Positions 33,201 through 44,152 of a stretch of DNA of 64,000 bases are shown here, piece by piece. Position 1 is the first letter of the stretch, and every line of letters begins with the position of its first letter. This DNA is from Termitomyces sp. T153 (lineage: Eukaryota > Basidiomycota > Agaricomycetes > Agaricales > Lyophyllaceae). Position numbers and translations under genes: made by a program. Location of the stretch: NCBI GenBank assembly GCA_018296165.2, contig JACKQL020000015.1, positions 620,001 to 684,000 of the forward strand, read 5' to 3'. The notes beneath the pieces were generated by a model, which searched no databases, was not told the DNA's origin, and saw nothing but the letters and a program-made list of their open reading frames with translations.

Positions 33201-34624
33201 ACGCATCTGTTGTGAGGTATGAGTCTCTGCGCATGAACCTCGCTGTTGGAACGGTCCTTGATTATGAAATGTGGCACATTGATTATACAAGTGCTTACCT
33301 CAATGCGCCGACCCAAGTTCCCATTCTGATGGAGCAGCTGGAAGGGTATGAAGTTAAGCCTAGCCAAGTTTTCAAGGTGGATCTTGCTACGGGCGAACAG
33401 GTTCGGGGGAGCGTAGGTGGCGAGAGTGACTGCAGTGGTGAGGACCAAAGTGGAGGCGTTGCTGAAGACAATGAGAAGGAACTGGTCTCCCTTCTGGATA
33501 AAGCCCTTTATGGCATGATGGATGCATCAAACAATTGGTGGGGGACACTCGATGTCAACATGACAAGACTAGGCTACAAGAGATCCGAGGCAGACCAATT
33601 AGTCAGATCGAGAGAACGAAATGGGGAAAGAACAATCACCAGCACATACACGGACAACACCTCCAGCATGTCATCTTCAGAGGAGGAGGTGGTTAGAGCG
33701 CGCAAGGAGCTAGGAGAGAAATATGAAGTGAAGGACCTAGGTGATATCAAATTTATCCTGGGAATTCGAGTGACCAGAGACCGTACTCAAAGGCTGCTAG
33801 TCCTAGACCAGGAGGAGTATCTCAGACGGACTCTGGAGAAATTTGGAATGGCCGACTGCACACCAAAATATACGCCACTTCCTTCAGGTGTCATACTCAG
33901 TCGATTGCAGGCACCCAGCACAGAGGAAGACCATCACTATATGAGGGATAAGCCATTCAAAGAGGTCCTTGGCTTGCTGATGTATGCTCAAATCGGGACA
34001 AGGCCAGACATTTCTTTCGCCATCACGTCTCTCAGTCGTTTCATATCGAACCCTGGAAAACCACACTGGCTTGCTCTGCAACACGTCATGCGGTATATTA
34101 AGGCCACGCTACACTACAGGTTGCGATATGGGGGCGAGGGCTACCAGGATTACACGCCACAGGGATACTACGATTCGGATTACGCGGCGGACATAGACAC
34201 GAGAAAATCAGTCTCAGGAGGGGTATACCTGCAGGCAGGCGGACCAACAAGCTGGAGCTCAAAGTTCCAAGACACAGTGTCAACGTCAACTACCGAGGCG
34301 GAGTACATTGCGTTAGCAAAGGCAGGGGAGCAAATTCAGTGGATGTATTCTGCACTAACTGAAATAGGAATGGTAGTTCACTATCCAGCCGAACTCAAGG
34401 ATGACAATAATGGATCCATTTCCATCGCCGAGAACAAAAGGAACCACAATTGAGTCAAACATATCGATGTTCGCCATCACTTTATATGCCACGCAGTCGA
34501 GGAAGGGAGAGTTAGCATTAGCTACGTGCCGAGTACTGAAAACCTCGTGGACATATTCACAAAACAACTCGTGAGACCCCAACACCACAAGTTCTGCATC
34601 GCCATGCGCCTAGTCGAAAATTGA
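30287..34624 (+). pseudogene. Copia gag-pol polyprotein, two in-frame stops
   Basis: One frame from the ATG at 30,287 to TGA at 34,622-34,624, broken only by TAG at 30,761-30,763 (in gag; fits a former Trp) and TGA at 34,451-34,453 (between NHN and VKHIDVRHHF; fits CGA to TGA). Gag ends in a CCHC knuckle (CSNCLRTGHTHDKC, about 31,014-31,055). Protease motif DSAAS rather than DSGAS. Pre-integrase HHCC zinc module (WHHRLGH...CEDC). Integrase D,D,E: DLWGP, RTDGGGEF, NGVVERRN. Reverse transcriptase: KARLVAKGFSQ, DYTSAYLNA; active site YTDN at 33,647-33,658, so the second catalytic Asp is lost. RNase H: DSDYAAD, STTEAEY, DNNGS. The full frame is about 1,445 codons, normal for fungal Copia elements. 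Without functional RT the copy cannot move by itself. Confidence 0.92.
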
Positions 34625-34649
34625 CGTGTGCCACAATTCCGGGGGAGTC

Positions 34650-34907
34650 TTGGAGAGGGATTGTGGGGCACGTGACATGACGCCGCCGCCACAGAGGAAA
34701 AAGAGGAACTGTATAGTTTGGAAAACCATAAGGATCGGAACGGATGTAGGACCACCTCAGTCATTATCACACAGACTGAGGTGGGTAGCATATTTATACC
34801 AGTCCACGTATATATACTGATTGACAACTTAGTTATTCTGTGCCTAATAGGTACCTTCTACTAATATCAGTCATTATCACACAGACTGAGTTATTCTGTG
34901 CCTAATA
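34650..34907 (+). repeat. 3' LTR of the Copia element
   Basis: Same length and ends as the 5' copy. Differences include tcg/ttg and tcgtt/tcatt (twice), typical of CpG decay. Confidence 0.88.
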
Positions 34908-34914
34908 TTAGGTA

Positions 34915-35456
34915 CTTCCAATTCTTCATGCCAATGTCATCTTTTAAAAAGTATGAAACATTGGCACAGTTTTTAGAGCCACTGTATTAGATATCTGTTG
35001 GAATTTGTAGAACAGTGCTGCTGGAGTGTCTTATCATTTGTTGCAAACCTGGCAGAAATAACCATTCCAATGATTGGCCACTCTGCAGATCTTCCAAAGA
35101 AATATGACTATGGTGACATTTTGTGGTTTAAAGTGCTGCATTGTTACAATTCTCTCTGTCAGGATGAGGGTTTCACTCCTTCATCTGACAATTGACCACT
35201 GATTTGTTCTCCAATTTTATTTATTGTGCTTTTTGTCCTTTGCTCTAACCAATGTGTAGGCTCACTCTGAAGCAAAATACCCTTATGCTTTAGATATTCA
35301 GGCTGGATACCTGCCAAAACTTTATTGGGCTAGAACCAACCATTGCTCCACATTCTATTCACTTGATTGATATATTAGATCTTCATGGCTTAATGGGTTC
35401 AAATGTTAGACATTTGCTGATATCACTGGCCTCATACACTCAGGGTTCTTCATATC
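34915..35456. other. CpG-poor sequence, no gene
   Basis: A 65-codon plus frame (34,998-35,195) has no recognisable domain. Confidence 0.4.
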
Positions 35457-35856
35457 TGTAAGGGCAACCTCTGGAGGCTGTGGCTCAATCACACAACTGG
35501 CACACAAAGTCTATTTAGCATCTACAAGTTCTAGTGTTCTAGCTACTCACCTGGTAGAGGGAGATCCAAAGAGAACAAGTCTAAGAATTCCCAAGGCCAG
35601 TTTTTGGAAAATTTACTCTTGAGCTTCTGGAAAAAACACTCAACAACAACCAAATCTGGAATCTGATCCAAAAGCAGAAATCCAGTGTAAATAGCCTCAA
35701 TCTCAAGACTACCAACATGTGGCCATGTACAAACATAAGCATAGGATGGCCCTTGATTAAAAGTACTTGTGGCCAGAAGATGGGAGGTTGATGATGAATG
35801 ACAGGCTCAGAATAAAAGAAACAATCAGAGGGTCTGACAAGAGCAGTCCCTTGACA
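35457..35856 (-). repeat. 3' LTR of the second chromovirus
   Basis: Collinear with 43,866-44,152 but 400 bp long, because about 115 bp of extra sequence lies at roughly 35,590-35,705. Confidence 0.75.
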
Positions 35857-36171
35857 CCACCCCCCTCTAGCATGTGGCATCCTGATACACTGGGTAGAAG
35901 AATGATATGCCAGGTAAAACAATGTATTGAGGTCTATTCAAAGTACAAAAGAAAAGAATGAGTAAACTAGAGAAAATATGGTCAGAAAGGCTTGGGATCT
36001 GTCTAAATAAAAGGGAAGAGGGCTTACTAGGCTACCTAAGATGCTGGGAGAAAGAAAGAACAGAAGCCCAGGGTGTAGAACAGAAGGGAAGGGAGTCCAG
36101 CATCAAGCACAATGGAGAACACCCAAAGACTGCATTAAATAGAGCTGTGATCCCATAATCCAAAGCTGATT

Positions 36172-36447
36172 GTCAGGTTTGACTGACCATGGAGCTCAGC
36201 TTAACTGGGCAAGTCCTTACTAAGCAGATGCAATGTCCTGCACTGATAACCTAGCACTTTGGAGAGGTCCAGACTTCAGATACTTGCAATGGTAAGCCAA
36301 GGGAAGCAGTCCAAGCAAGTCCAAAGTGGTCTAGGGAAGTCTAAGAGAAGGTACAAGGAAGGGTTGGGCTTGGGAAATTTCCAGGTACAAGTCTGGAGGC
36401 AAGTATCAAAGGTGTAGAGCAAACAGAGGTTATGTGTGGGGGATTAA
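36172..36447 (-). repeat. Truncated family-A LTR 3' end, minus orientation
   Basis: Plus-strand TGTCAGGTTTGACTGACCATGG is the reverse complement of the family LTR end. It is followed by 'gctcagcttaactgggcaag', the complement of the block seen at 38,860 and 40,840. It ends where another TGTCAGGGGATG sequence begins. Confidence 0.55.
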
Positions 36448-37960
36448 TGTCAGGGGATGTCCCACTTGGTTCCCCTTCTCCTTCTCCAGTTCTTGTCAGA
36501 TTTTCCCCACTATAGTTCTCCTTCATTCTCCTTCCTTTTCATTATCTATTGGTCCTAGTTTCAGCCCTCAGGCTGCACTGGTTCTCTATCAATAATTCAG
36601 ACAAGTGTGGCCCCTTTGACACTGCCACCAGCTTATGTAACTGCTGACCAATTGCTGACACATCACTTTTGTCTTTTTTCTCTGTCATACTGTACAGTTG
36701 TTTCTGATGCTTCTGAAGCCTCTGAAGCATCACACTTGGCCTAGGGAATCCTCCTAAGCTGAGTTCTTTCCCCTTTACCCTGCCAAAATGGCAGCTCTTT
36801 TCTTTGAGACCAAACCCAGTATGGTCAAGAGAAGCTCCCCATTGCAAAATTGCTGCAAAGCAATTCAATCTTCCCAAGTCAGTGCTCTCCATATAGACTC
36901 ACCAGGTCTATGCTGCACCACTGGTTGCTCTATCATAATCACCAACCCCATGTCAGTAGATGCTAAGTCTGGTGCTACAATTGTGCCCAATGTGGCCTAT
37001 CATTGACAGTCCACAGCAACCTGTCTAGCCATGTAATCATGCAGTGTTTCACCAGGCTGCTGCAGTGCTTGCAACAGAGTCAACACTTTGTTGACTGGAG
37101 ATAGTGGGAGCACATAGGCCCCACCAAGATATAGTGATGGCATGACAAACAATGCCTGCAATCTCCACAGCTTCTTGCACTGAAGGTAATCTGTTACCTC
37201 CTATGCTAAGAACAACATGTAGAGATCCATGTATTTGACAGGATCTGTTGGAATAATGCTGTCTCCCAATGATTTCTGAATAGCAATGTGTTTAGTTACT
37301 CTGGCAACTAAACAGTGCTAAGTTGAGGTCTTAGAGACCTCAACATGGTAGTGCCAGAACACCATCACTCTTCTAAGAAGGATGTCATCTGGATGGGCCT
37401 CACTGTCCATATCAGAGGTGTCTTTGACATCCTCTGGTATCACCTTGATGAACACTGCTGGGGCTGCCAATTGCATATGCAGCATAGGCCCAGTCACAAT
37501 CATACAGAACCATGAGCCCTGTAGGAGAAGTCTTCTTCACTCCTCAGTGGTGTTCCCACCATCAAGGAGTTGATCTAACCTCCTACAGCAACTGGGAAGA
37601 ATTGGAGTCCCTCTAGCCTCAGCACTGTGAGCGCATACAAAGAGGTTTTCTCCTTGTCTGCCAACACCACTGCACCTCCTGGCTCCACTGTCAGATACAG
37701 TTGAGTAGAGGGCCCTTAAGAGCCCTCCACTGGAACACCCTCCCAACTACCTGCAGGTGGTTGTAGCAGAGTGACTGCTGGCAGTCCTCCTGGAATTACA
37801 GCACTTTCCCTGCCTCTGTCATGGTGTGACATGGCAAATTCTGACATCTCATGTGGAGCACTCTTCAATGCTCTATTGAACTCTGTCTCAGACCTAGGCC
37901 CAAGCACCTGACCTTCCATGGTCACTACTGTGCCCATTGTAGAAAGTGCATGTCAAAAAT
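36448..37960 (-). mobile_element. Unclassified CpG-poor TE piece, gag-like on minus strand
   Basis: Begins TGTCAGGGGATGTCCC on the plus strand. Minus-strand frames (for example 37,937-37,716, 37,503-37,318 and 36,892-36,542) look like one decayed protein. One run resembles a Gypsy Gag helix region: LHDYMARQVAVDC near 37,030, shifted after. No diagnostic pol motif was found, so family is open. Confidence 0.3.
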
Positions 37961-38039
37961 CTCAATGTGCTGATTGTAACTAGTGACAGTGAACTTCTTT
38001 TACAGAAGTTTGAGTTCCTGACTTGCAAATGAGTTATTG

Positions 38040-39285
38040 CTTGTTTGACTTAAAAAAATGTAATGTTTCCATTATGGTTTGTGCAGCTTACAGTTCACAC
38101 TCTGTAAGTCAAAAGCAGTCAATAGTTCTGTCTACAAAGTATGAAGTAAGATGCTGCCTTACATAATTAATTGTATAGTACTTTTAGGAATAGCATCACA
38201 TAATGCTACCCATATAATTAAACATTATTATTAGTGAAGGCAAGTAACAGGCACTCTGTTACACCTTATTACTAATGTTCTGATTGATTGTTTCTTTGTG
38301 TTTTGTATCTCTGTGTAATGTTTCCTCTTATCTCAGTCTCCTGGTCTTGTCTTGTCTCTATTTCCATCTCTTGTCTCATTATTGTCTCATATCTCTGCTT
38401 CAATCTATTTTTGTTCTTGTCTTGATCTTGCCTTGACTTCATCTTGTCTCACTGGTCTCTATTTCCTTTATCATGCCTAAGTCCCCTTCAACTCTAATGC
38501 TGTTATGAACTCCATGCTTACAATCATGACTCCCAAACATTCATAACCAACTCCAGACCTTGCTTTACACTCAGCTCCAAAACCCATCAACATCCACTGA
38601 TCCCCCATCAAACTCTAGCCCTGCTTCCATCACTCATATAGCCTCCATTTGCCCCACACCTTTGATACTTGCCTCCAGACTTGTACCTGGAACTTCCCCA
38701 AGCCCAACCCTTCCTTATACCTTGTCTTAGACTTCCCTGGACCACTTCAGACTTGCCTGGACCACTTTCTTTGGCTTACCCTTGCAAGTATCTGAAGTCC
38801 AGACCCCTCCAGAACACTAGGTTATCAGTGCAGAACATTGTGTCCACCTAGTAAGGATTCACCCAGCTAAGCTGAGCCCAGGACTTTGTCTCACATAGCT
38901 CACTCAGTAAACATGTAGAAAGTAGAAATTTAATTGATTTTGATCTCCAACTCAATTGATCCATCATTCTAGCTCATCTGACATACCACTTGTCATGCTC
39001 TGCACCCTTCTGTCTCCATTAGTTGCCTTTTATAAGTCACATACTTGGTGTAATGGAGTGCCCATTACTTCTCAGTAGTAATTACTCCTTAGTATTAATT
39101 TATTTATGTTATTATTAAGTAGTGTCACATGATGCTACCTTTAAATACTCATATTGTAATTACATAAGCAGCACCTTACTTAATACTTTGTAGACAAGAT
39201 CAATTGACTGGTTTTGACTTACAAGGTGTGAACCATAAGTTGTGCAAACTGTAGTGGAAACATTACACTTGGACATTACTCAGTA
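38040..39285. repeat. Inverted repeat pair (arms ~38,040-38,275 and ~39,045-39,285)
   Basis: The left arm (tgtaatgtttccattatggtttg ... tctacaaagtatgaagtaag) is the imperfect reverse complement of the right arm. Both arms contain a small palindrome (gtaacaggcactctgttac and gtaatggagtgcccattac). The arms enclose a plus-oriented family-A LTR 3' half. They may be ends of a DNA transposon, or two LTRs of an unknown element in opposite orientation. Confidence 0.5.
38285..38890 (+). repeat. Family-A LTR 3' half between the inverted arms
   Basis: Shares with the other copies the tct-rich stretch, 'ctaagtccccttcaactctaatg' and 'cctagtaaggattcacccag...gctgagccc'. It lacks the final CCTGACA. Confidence 0.55.
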
Positions 39286-39399
39286 TGGATTAATTGTTAG
39301 CTATGCTTCTATACATACCACCAACAGATGAAGTAGTTATGTCAGGTTCTGCTGACCATGGAAACACCCTTGTGGATTGGAGATTCAGACTGAGTTCTA

Positions 39400-39888
39400 A
39401 AACAAAGCTAAACTTTTGATTTCACATTGGCACCCTTCAGAAAATGCTGCCATTCTTCAGAAGATCAAATGATGGCAAGCATCTCCTTGTTATGGATCTT
39501 ATAATCCCATTCTACTGCATTGAGGCTTTTAGAGTAGAAGGCTACTGGATGTCACTTGCCATCATCTTGGACTGCTAAGAGAGTACCACTCCCAATAGCA
39601 AAGTCAGAGCTATTTACTTCAACATGGAAGGGGGAGTCATCCATCAGGAAATAAAAGGACTGCTTGTCAAGGTAACAGCCTGCTTGAGGGCATCAAAGGC
39701 AACTTGCTGTGAGGACCCCCATTACTATGCTGTGTCCTTAGCAGTGAGGTCAAAGAAAGGACAAGCATGTCCTGTATGAACTTCCAGTAGATGTTAACAA
39801 ATCCTAAAAAGGCCTATACTTCCTTCTTGTTCCTTAGCTCAGGCCACTACACCTGCCACTTTGATGGGGTCCATCTCTGCCATTCCAT
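39400..39888 (-). pseudogene. Continuation of the chromovirus reverse transcriptase / RNase H
   Basis: Minus-strand reading gives ELRNKKEV*AFLGFVN and then RNase H-like pieces in shifting frames, matching 8,680-9,080 of the other chromovirus. Together with 40,886 onward it shows that the solo LTR split one gene. Confidence 0.7.
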
Positions 39889-39893
39889 GCAAG

Positions 39894-40877
39894 TATTATG
39901 ACCCATCCCTGGACCTCCAGACCTCTCCCCAAGCAACCCCACTTCCCCAGAGCACCAACCAGCCCCCACAACCTACCCCCAGCCTTTTCTCACTCCCAAC
40001 ACCTGCCCTGGCAAACCCCAATGCTTCCTCAGCCAACTTCAATGTTTCCTTGGACAACTCCAACACTTTTCCTGCACACTCCATTACTCCCTCAACCCTC
40101 CTCAAGCTTCCAGGTATCTTCACTACCTCCTCTGAACCCTGGCACACACCATGGACCCACACCAATGTGTCACCATGGCCCACTCAATCAGAACCAACAC
40201 TTGCCAGACCTGCACACCCCAAATGAACCCTGCCATTAGACCTGCAACCCTTGGAGGAGGTTCAGGAGTTAGTATTTAAGTTATAGAATAATATCAGCTA
40301 TGGTAGTCTTGAAATTACTTAGGATTGTGTCCTATTACATCTCATTTTCCAGTTTTGTCTCTAGTTTCTGTCTCAATTGTCTCTAGTCTTGCCTTGTATC
40401 ATTCTCAATTCTATTTCATTCTTGTCTCTAACTTGTCTCAACTCTGTCTCATCTTGTCTGCCTCACTTCCCTCCTACATGTGCCTGATTTTCTTTCAAAT
40501 CTAACTCCATTCCAACCTCTGTTCATATCTCTATGACCTGTACATTCTTATCTAACTCCAGACCTTGTCCTATGCTCAGCCCCATCTGATCACCCATCAA
40601 ACCCTGGTTCTGCTCCATTACTTGCATGATCTCTACCTTCCAAGTATTCAACCCTGAACTTGTACCTGACAATCCCTCATGCTTGCCCTTAGTCTTAGAC
40701 CTCCCAGAGCTTTGCTGGACCTTCTCAGACTTATTTGGACTGCTCCCCCAGCTTGTCCTCATAAGTACCTAATGTCCAGAGTTCCCCAGAATGCAGGTTA
40801 TAAGTGCAGGACATTGTGTCCACCTAGTAAGAACTTGTCCAGTTAAGCTGAGCCCTCATGGTCAGCCAAACCTGACA
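39894..40877 (+). repeat. Solo LTR of family A with target duplication GCAAG
   Basis: 984 bp from TATTATGACC (family start TGTCATGACC, mutated) to CCTGACA, flanked by GCAAG at 39,889-39,893 and 40,878-40,882. It has a TATA-like agtatttaag at about 40,272. No internal element sequence remains, so the two original LTRs have recombined. It lies inside the minus-strand reverse transcriptase of the second chromovirus. Confidence 0.8.
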
Positions 40878-40885
40878 GCAAGATG

Positions 40886-43610
40886 ATTAAACCTGAGTAC
40901 TCAACCTTAGTCTGGTCAAACTCACACTTCTCAGGCTTTAGATAGAGCTGGTGTTGGCAGAGGCATCCCAAGATCATGTGCATAACCTGACAATGCTCCT
41001 CCAAGATTTTTTGGTGTAGATAAGGCTATTGTCAAGATAAATGCAAACAACACCTTCTACAATCAGATCATAAAAGATGTCATTCATCATAGTCCAGAAG
41101 GTGGCCAGGCTGTTGGTGAGACCAAAGAACATCACCAAAGGTTTAAAGAGTCTGTGATTTGTTTGGAATGCTGCCTTCCACTCATCTCTTTCTTTGATGT
41201 GCACATTACTGTAGCCCAAATGAATGTCCAACTTGGCAAAATAGCATGCACCTCAAAGGTTGTTGACAAGTAGCAATTCTTCACTGTCATTGCATTCAAG
41301 ACTCAATAGTGAACCAGACAAAGAGACCCATCCTTCTATCTAATGAAAAAGACTGGGGAGGCCATTGGGGACTTGGAGGGTCATATCCATTCAGAGCTAA
41401 GATTCTCCTGTAGAAATCTGTCTAGCTCATCCTACTTACAGGGCACAAGCAGATGTACTTTGCAGCTGGAGGGTTCTGTATCAGGTATCAGCTTGATTGC
41501 ACAATCCCATTGCTTGTGCTCTGGAAGTGAATCAAATGATTCTTTGGTAAATATGTCCTCAAAATTGTAGAGGTGATCAGGAACCATGCTATAAAAGGGC
41601 TTGGGCTAGAAATTTGCCTCAGACAGACATTGGGAAGTGGTCTGACTGACCTGGATCTCTGCCATTGTAGGAGGGGGCAGAGTGTCATAGCATAGATCCT
41701 ATTACCTACCTCAATAGTTTCATCTGGAGACTCAGGATCTGTAGTCATGGCAAATTCTCCTTTGCATTTGTCTTCCTCCTAAAGTTCTCACCCAACACCT
41801 CAGACATCCTCATAGAGGGCCTCTCTATGAGAGAATGCCAGAGTCGGGGATCCAGGAGGTCAATATCAGCATAAGGAAGATGCTTGGCACAACAGGCACA
41901 CATGGCAGCACACTCACAAACTTTTTCTCTGTGCTCCTTGTGGGCCTCTTAGCACAAGTCATCCAATGATGAGGCAGCAAATCATCTTCACCTCACCCTT
42001 AGTCCAGTCAATGTTGGGGTTACATTCACATTCATATAACCAGGTGAACCACAAGATCATGTCTTGCTTCCCTAAACTAGTGACAGCAAAAGCAGCTCAC
42101 TCAGAGTGGTCTTGGTAACAAAAAATCAAGTCCATCACCAAACAAAAAGAGCCAGCTTCATTGAGCATGCCATTAACATTGTACACAGGGATAGAATGAG
42201 CAAACAAATAGAGCCAACTTCATTGAGCATGCCATTAACATTGTACACAGGAATAGGATGAGAGAGGGGGTGGGTAGTGAAACAATGTCATTGCACATAG
42301 TCTGTGTGGAGGAAGAGACCCATTGCTCCATTGTCAAGCTGGGCAACAACAATTTGGGTCTGCTGAGCATCCATCATCTCAATTTCTGATTGTAGCCTCA
42401 AGGAGTTGGTGGAAGGAGTAAGCAACAATGTAGCAATGGGAGAGAGAATGTTCCTCTGCAGGAATCTGAAAGCATGGGTTAGGAGGTGTATTCCCAGCTG
42501 AGACTTTAGCGGGGGGGAGGGGGGGGCTTTGTACATCTGATGGGAGGCTAATTATTTCAAACATTGTATCAAAGACAGCAACAGATATATTTGGTTCTAT
42601 GGACAGGGGATCAAAACAATTAACACTAGGCAATGGGGGCATACAGGTTATCCATTCCCTGTTTCAAAATCCTCCTCCAATTCCACAGGCACAACCTCCA
42701 ATTTATTGGTAAGCTTGGTGGAGGGAATAGCCATGAACACATCAGGTAAGGGGGCTCCTGTTGCATCTCAGGCTGCCAGGAGTTGGATGAGCAGCTTTTC
42801 TTGCTCAGATACAGAGAGGTGGTGCACTTCCAGCCCCTGAGGGCAGTAACAGGCAAAGTTGCCAGCTTTTCCACAGCATCAACACAACAGAGGAGTAGAT
42901 TATTGCTGCTAAGAGGTGTCAAAGCATGCAGGGTGATGGTGGGGTGCTATGTCTGTTGCAGCTCACACTGCAGCTCCATAAGCTGCCACTGCTCATATGC
43001 CACCTTGTACCAGGAGCTAACATGCTCATTGTCCAGTTGTTCCTCAGCCATACTATCAATACAATCCATGAGAGAGGAGTGAAGTCCCTCATGGAAGATT
43101 AGGCAAAGTTGCAGACCATCAGAATATCCAGCCTGCTTAACCAATGCACAGAATGAGTTGATGTACTTGTCTAGTGACCACTTCCCTTAACCATACTGAT
43201 TTTGGTCTCAAAGAGAAAGGGCTGCAGTCATGGCAGGTTCAAGGAGAAAAAGCTTGGCTTGGAACTCCTCCTCAAACTCCATTTAGCCAGTGAAACTCTC
43301 AACTCCTCTGGAGTGTCAAAAGATGTGTAATGCATAGGTCAAAGGTTGGCCCACCTTAATGTAGGAGAGGACCCAAATAATTCTCAGGGCATTGGGGGCA
43401 AAAGCTTCACCACTCAACTAGATGTAGGTGATACAGGATTGAAGGAAATGTTCCCCAACCTTATGGTCCCCATCAAATATGTCAGGGAGTGCAGGGCAAG
43501 GAAGTTTGGAGCAGGAGGCAGAAAACTCTGAGCTAGGTGCAGAAGGGAACCTTCCTATAGCTGCTGGAAGTTCAGGGGAAAGACTAGGAGCAAGGAGAAG
43601 GCATTCCAAG
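40886..43610 (-). pseudogene. Chromovirus gag, protease and reverse transcriptase (first part), broken
   Basis: Minus-strand pieces: gag block VGEHFLQSCITYI (about 43,430), gag block LQLCLIFHEGLHSSLMD...SSWYKVAYEQWQL (43,130-42,960), and remains of a Cys-rich knuckle near 42,890. Protease reads QLDNGAMGLF (about 42,330) where the related copy has LLDSGATGLF, so Ser to Asn and Thr to Met next to the kept catalytic Asp. RT linker NRIYAMTLCP is near 41,690. RT proper spans 41,231-40,900 (IKERDEWKAAF, FGLTNS), with active site YLDN at 41,039-41,028. Stops and shifts occur throughout. Reverse transcriptase continues on the far side of the solo LTR. Confidence 0.82.
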
Positions 43611-43865
43611 AGAGCCTAGAAGGAGAGGGACACTGCTTCAGTAGTTTGACATAGTCCAGTGAATTTAGCAGTATGGCAGGTAAGAGAAGCTTAGGTGAGT
43701 TGAACCTGTGTCTCTAGGGACAACAAACAGCTCCAGGCATTGTCTTGGGGGCTCAAAGCATCAAGGGGAGGAGTATCAAGGGGGAGAGACCTTTTGAAGA
43801 AGCAAACAGAAAACTCAGGCAATCAAAAAGGGGGCTCCCAGACTGAATCTAGAAACTTGTTCTGC

Positions 43866-44152
43866 TGTAAGGATGAGCTCTGGAGGCTGTGGCTCAATCA
43901 CACAACTGCCAGAGGGAGATACAAAGTCTATTCAGCATCTTTAAGAAGTTCTAAAGACCTAGCTACTCACCTGGCAGAGGGAGATCCAAAGAGAACAAGT
44001 CTAAGGATTCACACATGGCCATATACAAATATGACCAAAAGATAGCCCTTGGCTGAAAGTACTTGTGGCCAGAAGACAGGAGGTTGACAATGAATGACAA
44101 ATGTGGAATAAAGGAAACAATCAGAGGGTCTGACAAGAGCAGTCCCCTGACA
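43866..44152 (-). repeat. 5' LTR of the second chromovirus
   Basis: 287 bp; minus strand TGTCAGGGGACTGCTC to CATCCTTACA. It contains the 'agacttgttctctttggat' block shared with the other chromovirus LTR. Confidence 0.75.

Larger units (their letters stand above)
29949..34907 (+). mobile_element. Nearly intact Ty1/Copia element
   Basis: Two 258-bp LTRs (29,949-30,206 and 34,650-34,907) flank a single gag-pol frame. The LTRs are followed or preceded by TTAGGTA (29,942-29,948 and 34,908-34,914), which contains the expected 5-bp target duplication. A purine tract (ccgggggagtc) precedes the 3' LTR. Integrase lies before reverse transcriptase, the Copia order. The LTRs differ at about nine sites; several are CpG transitions. 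CpG content is normal, so this is the youngest insertion here apart from the left-edge element. Confidence 0.92.
35457..44152 (-). mobile_element. Second chromovirus, minus orientation, broken by nested insertions
   Basis: LTRs of the TGTCA(G/A)GGGACTGCTC...CCTTACA type lie at 44,152-43,866 (5') and 35,856-35,457 (3'), with near-matching flanks ATATC (35,452-35,456) and GTATC (44,153-44,157). A purine tract (agaggggggtgg) precedes the 3' LTR. Gag, protease and reverse transcriptase pieces are related to, but distinct from, those of the chromovirus at 5169-11,303. CpG is nearly absent (about three seen by eye in gag-pol). A solo LTR interrupts reverse transcriptase at 39,894-40,877, and unrelated DNA replaces most of the integrase region (about 36,170-39,345). 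Confidence 0.82.
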
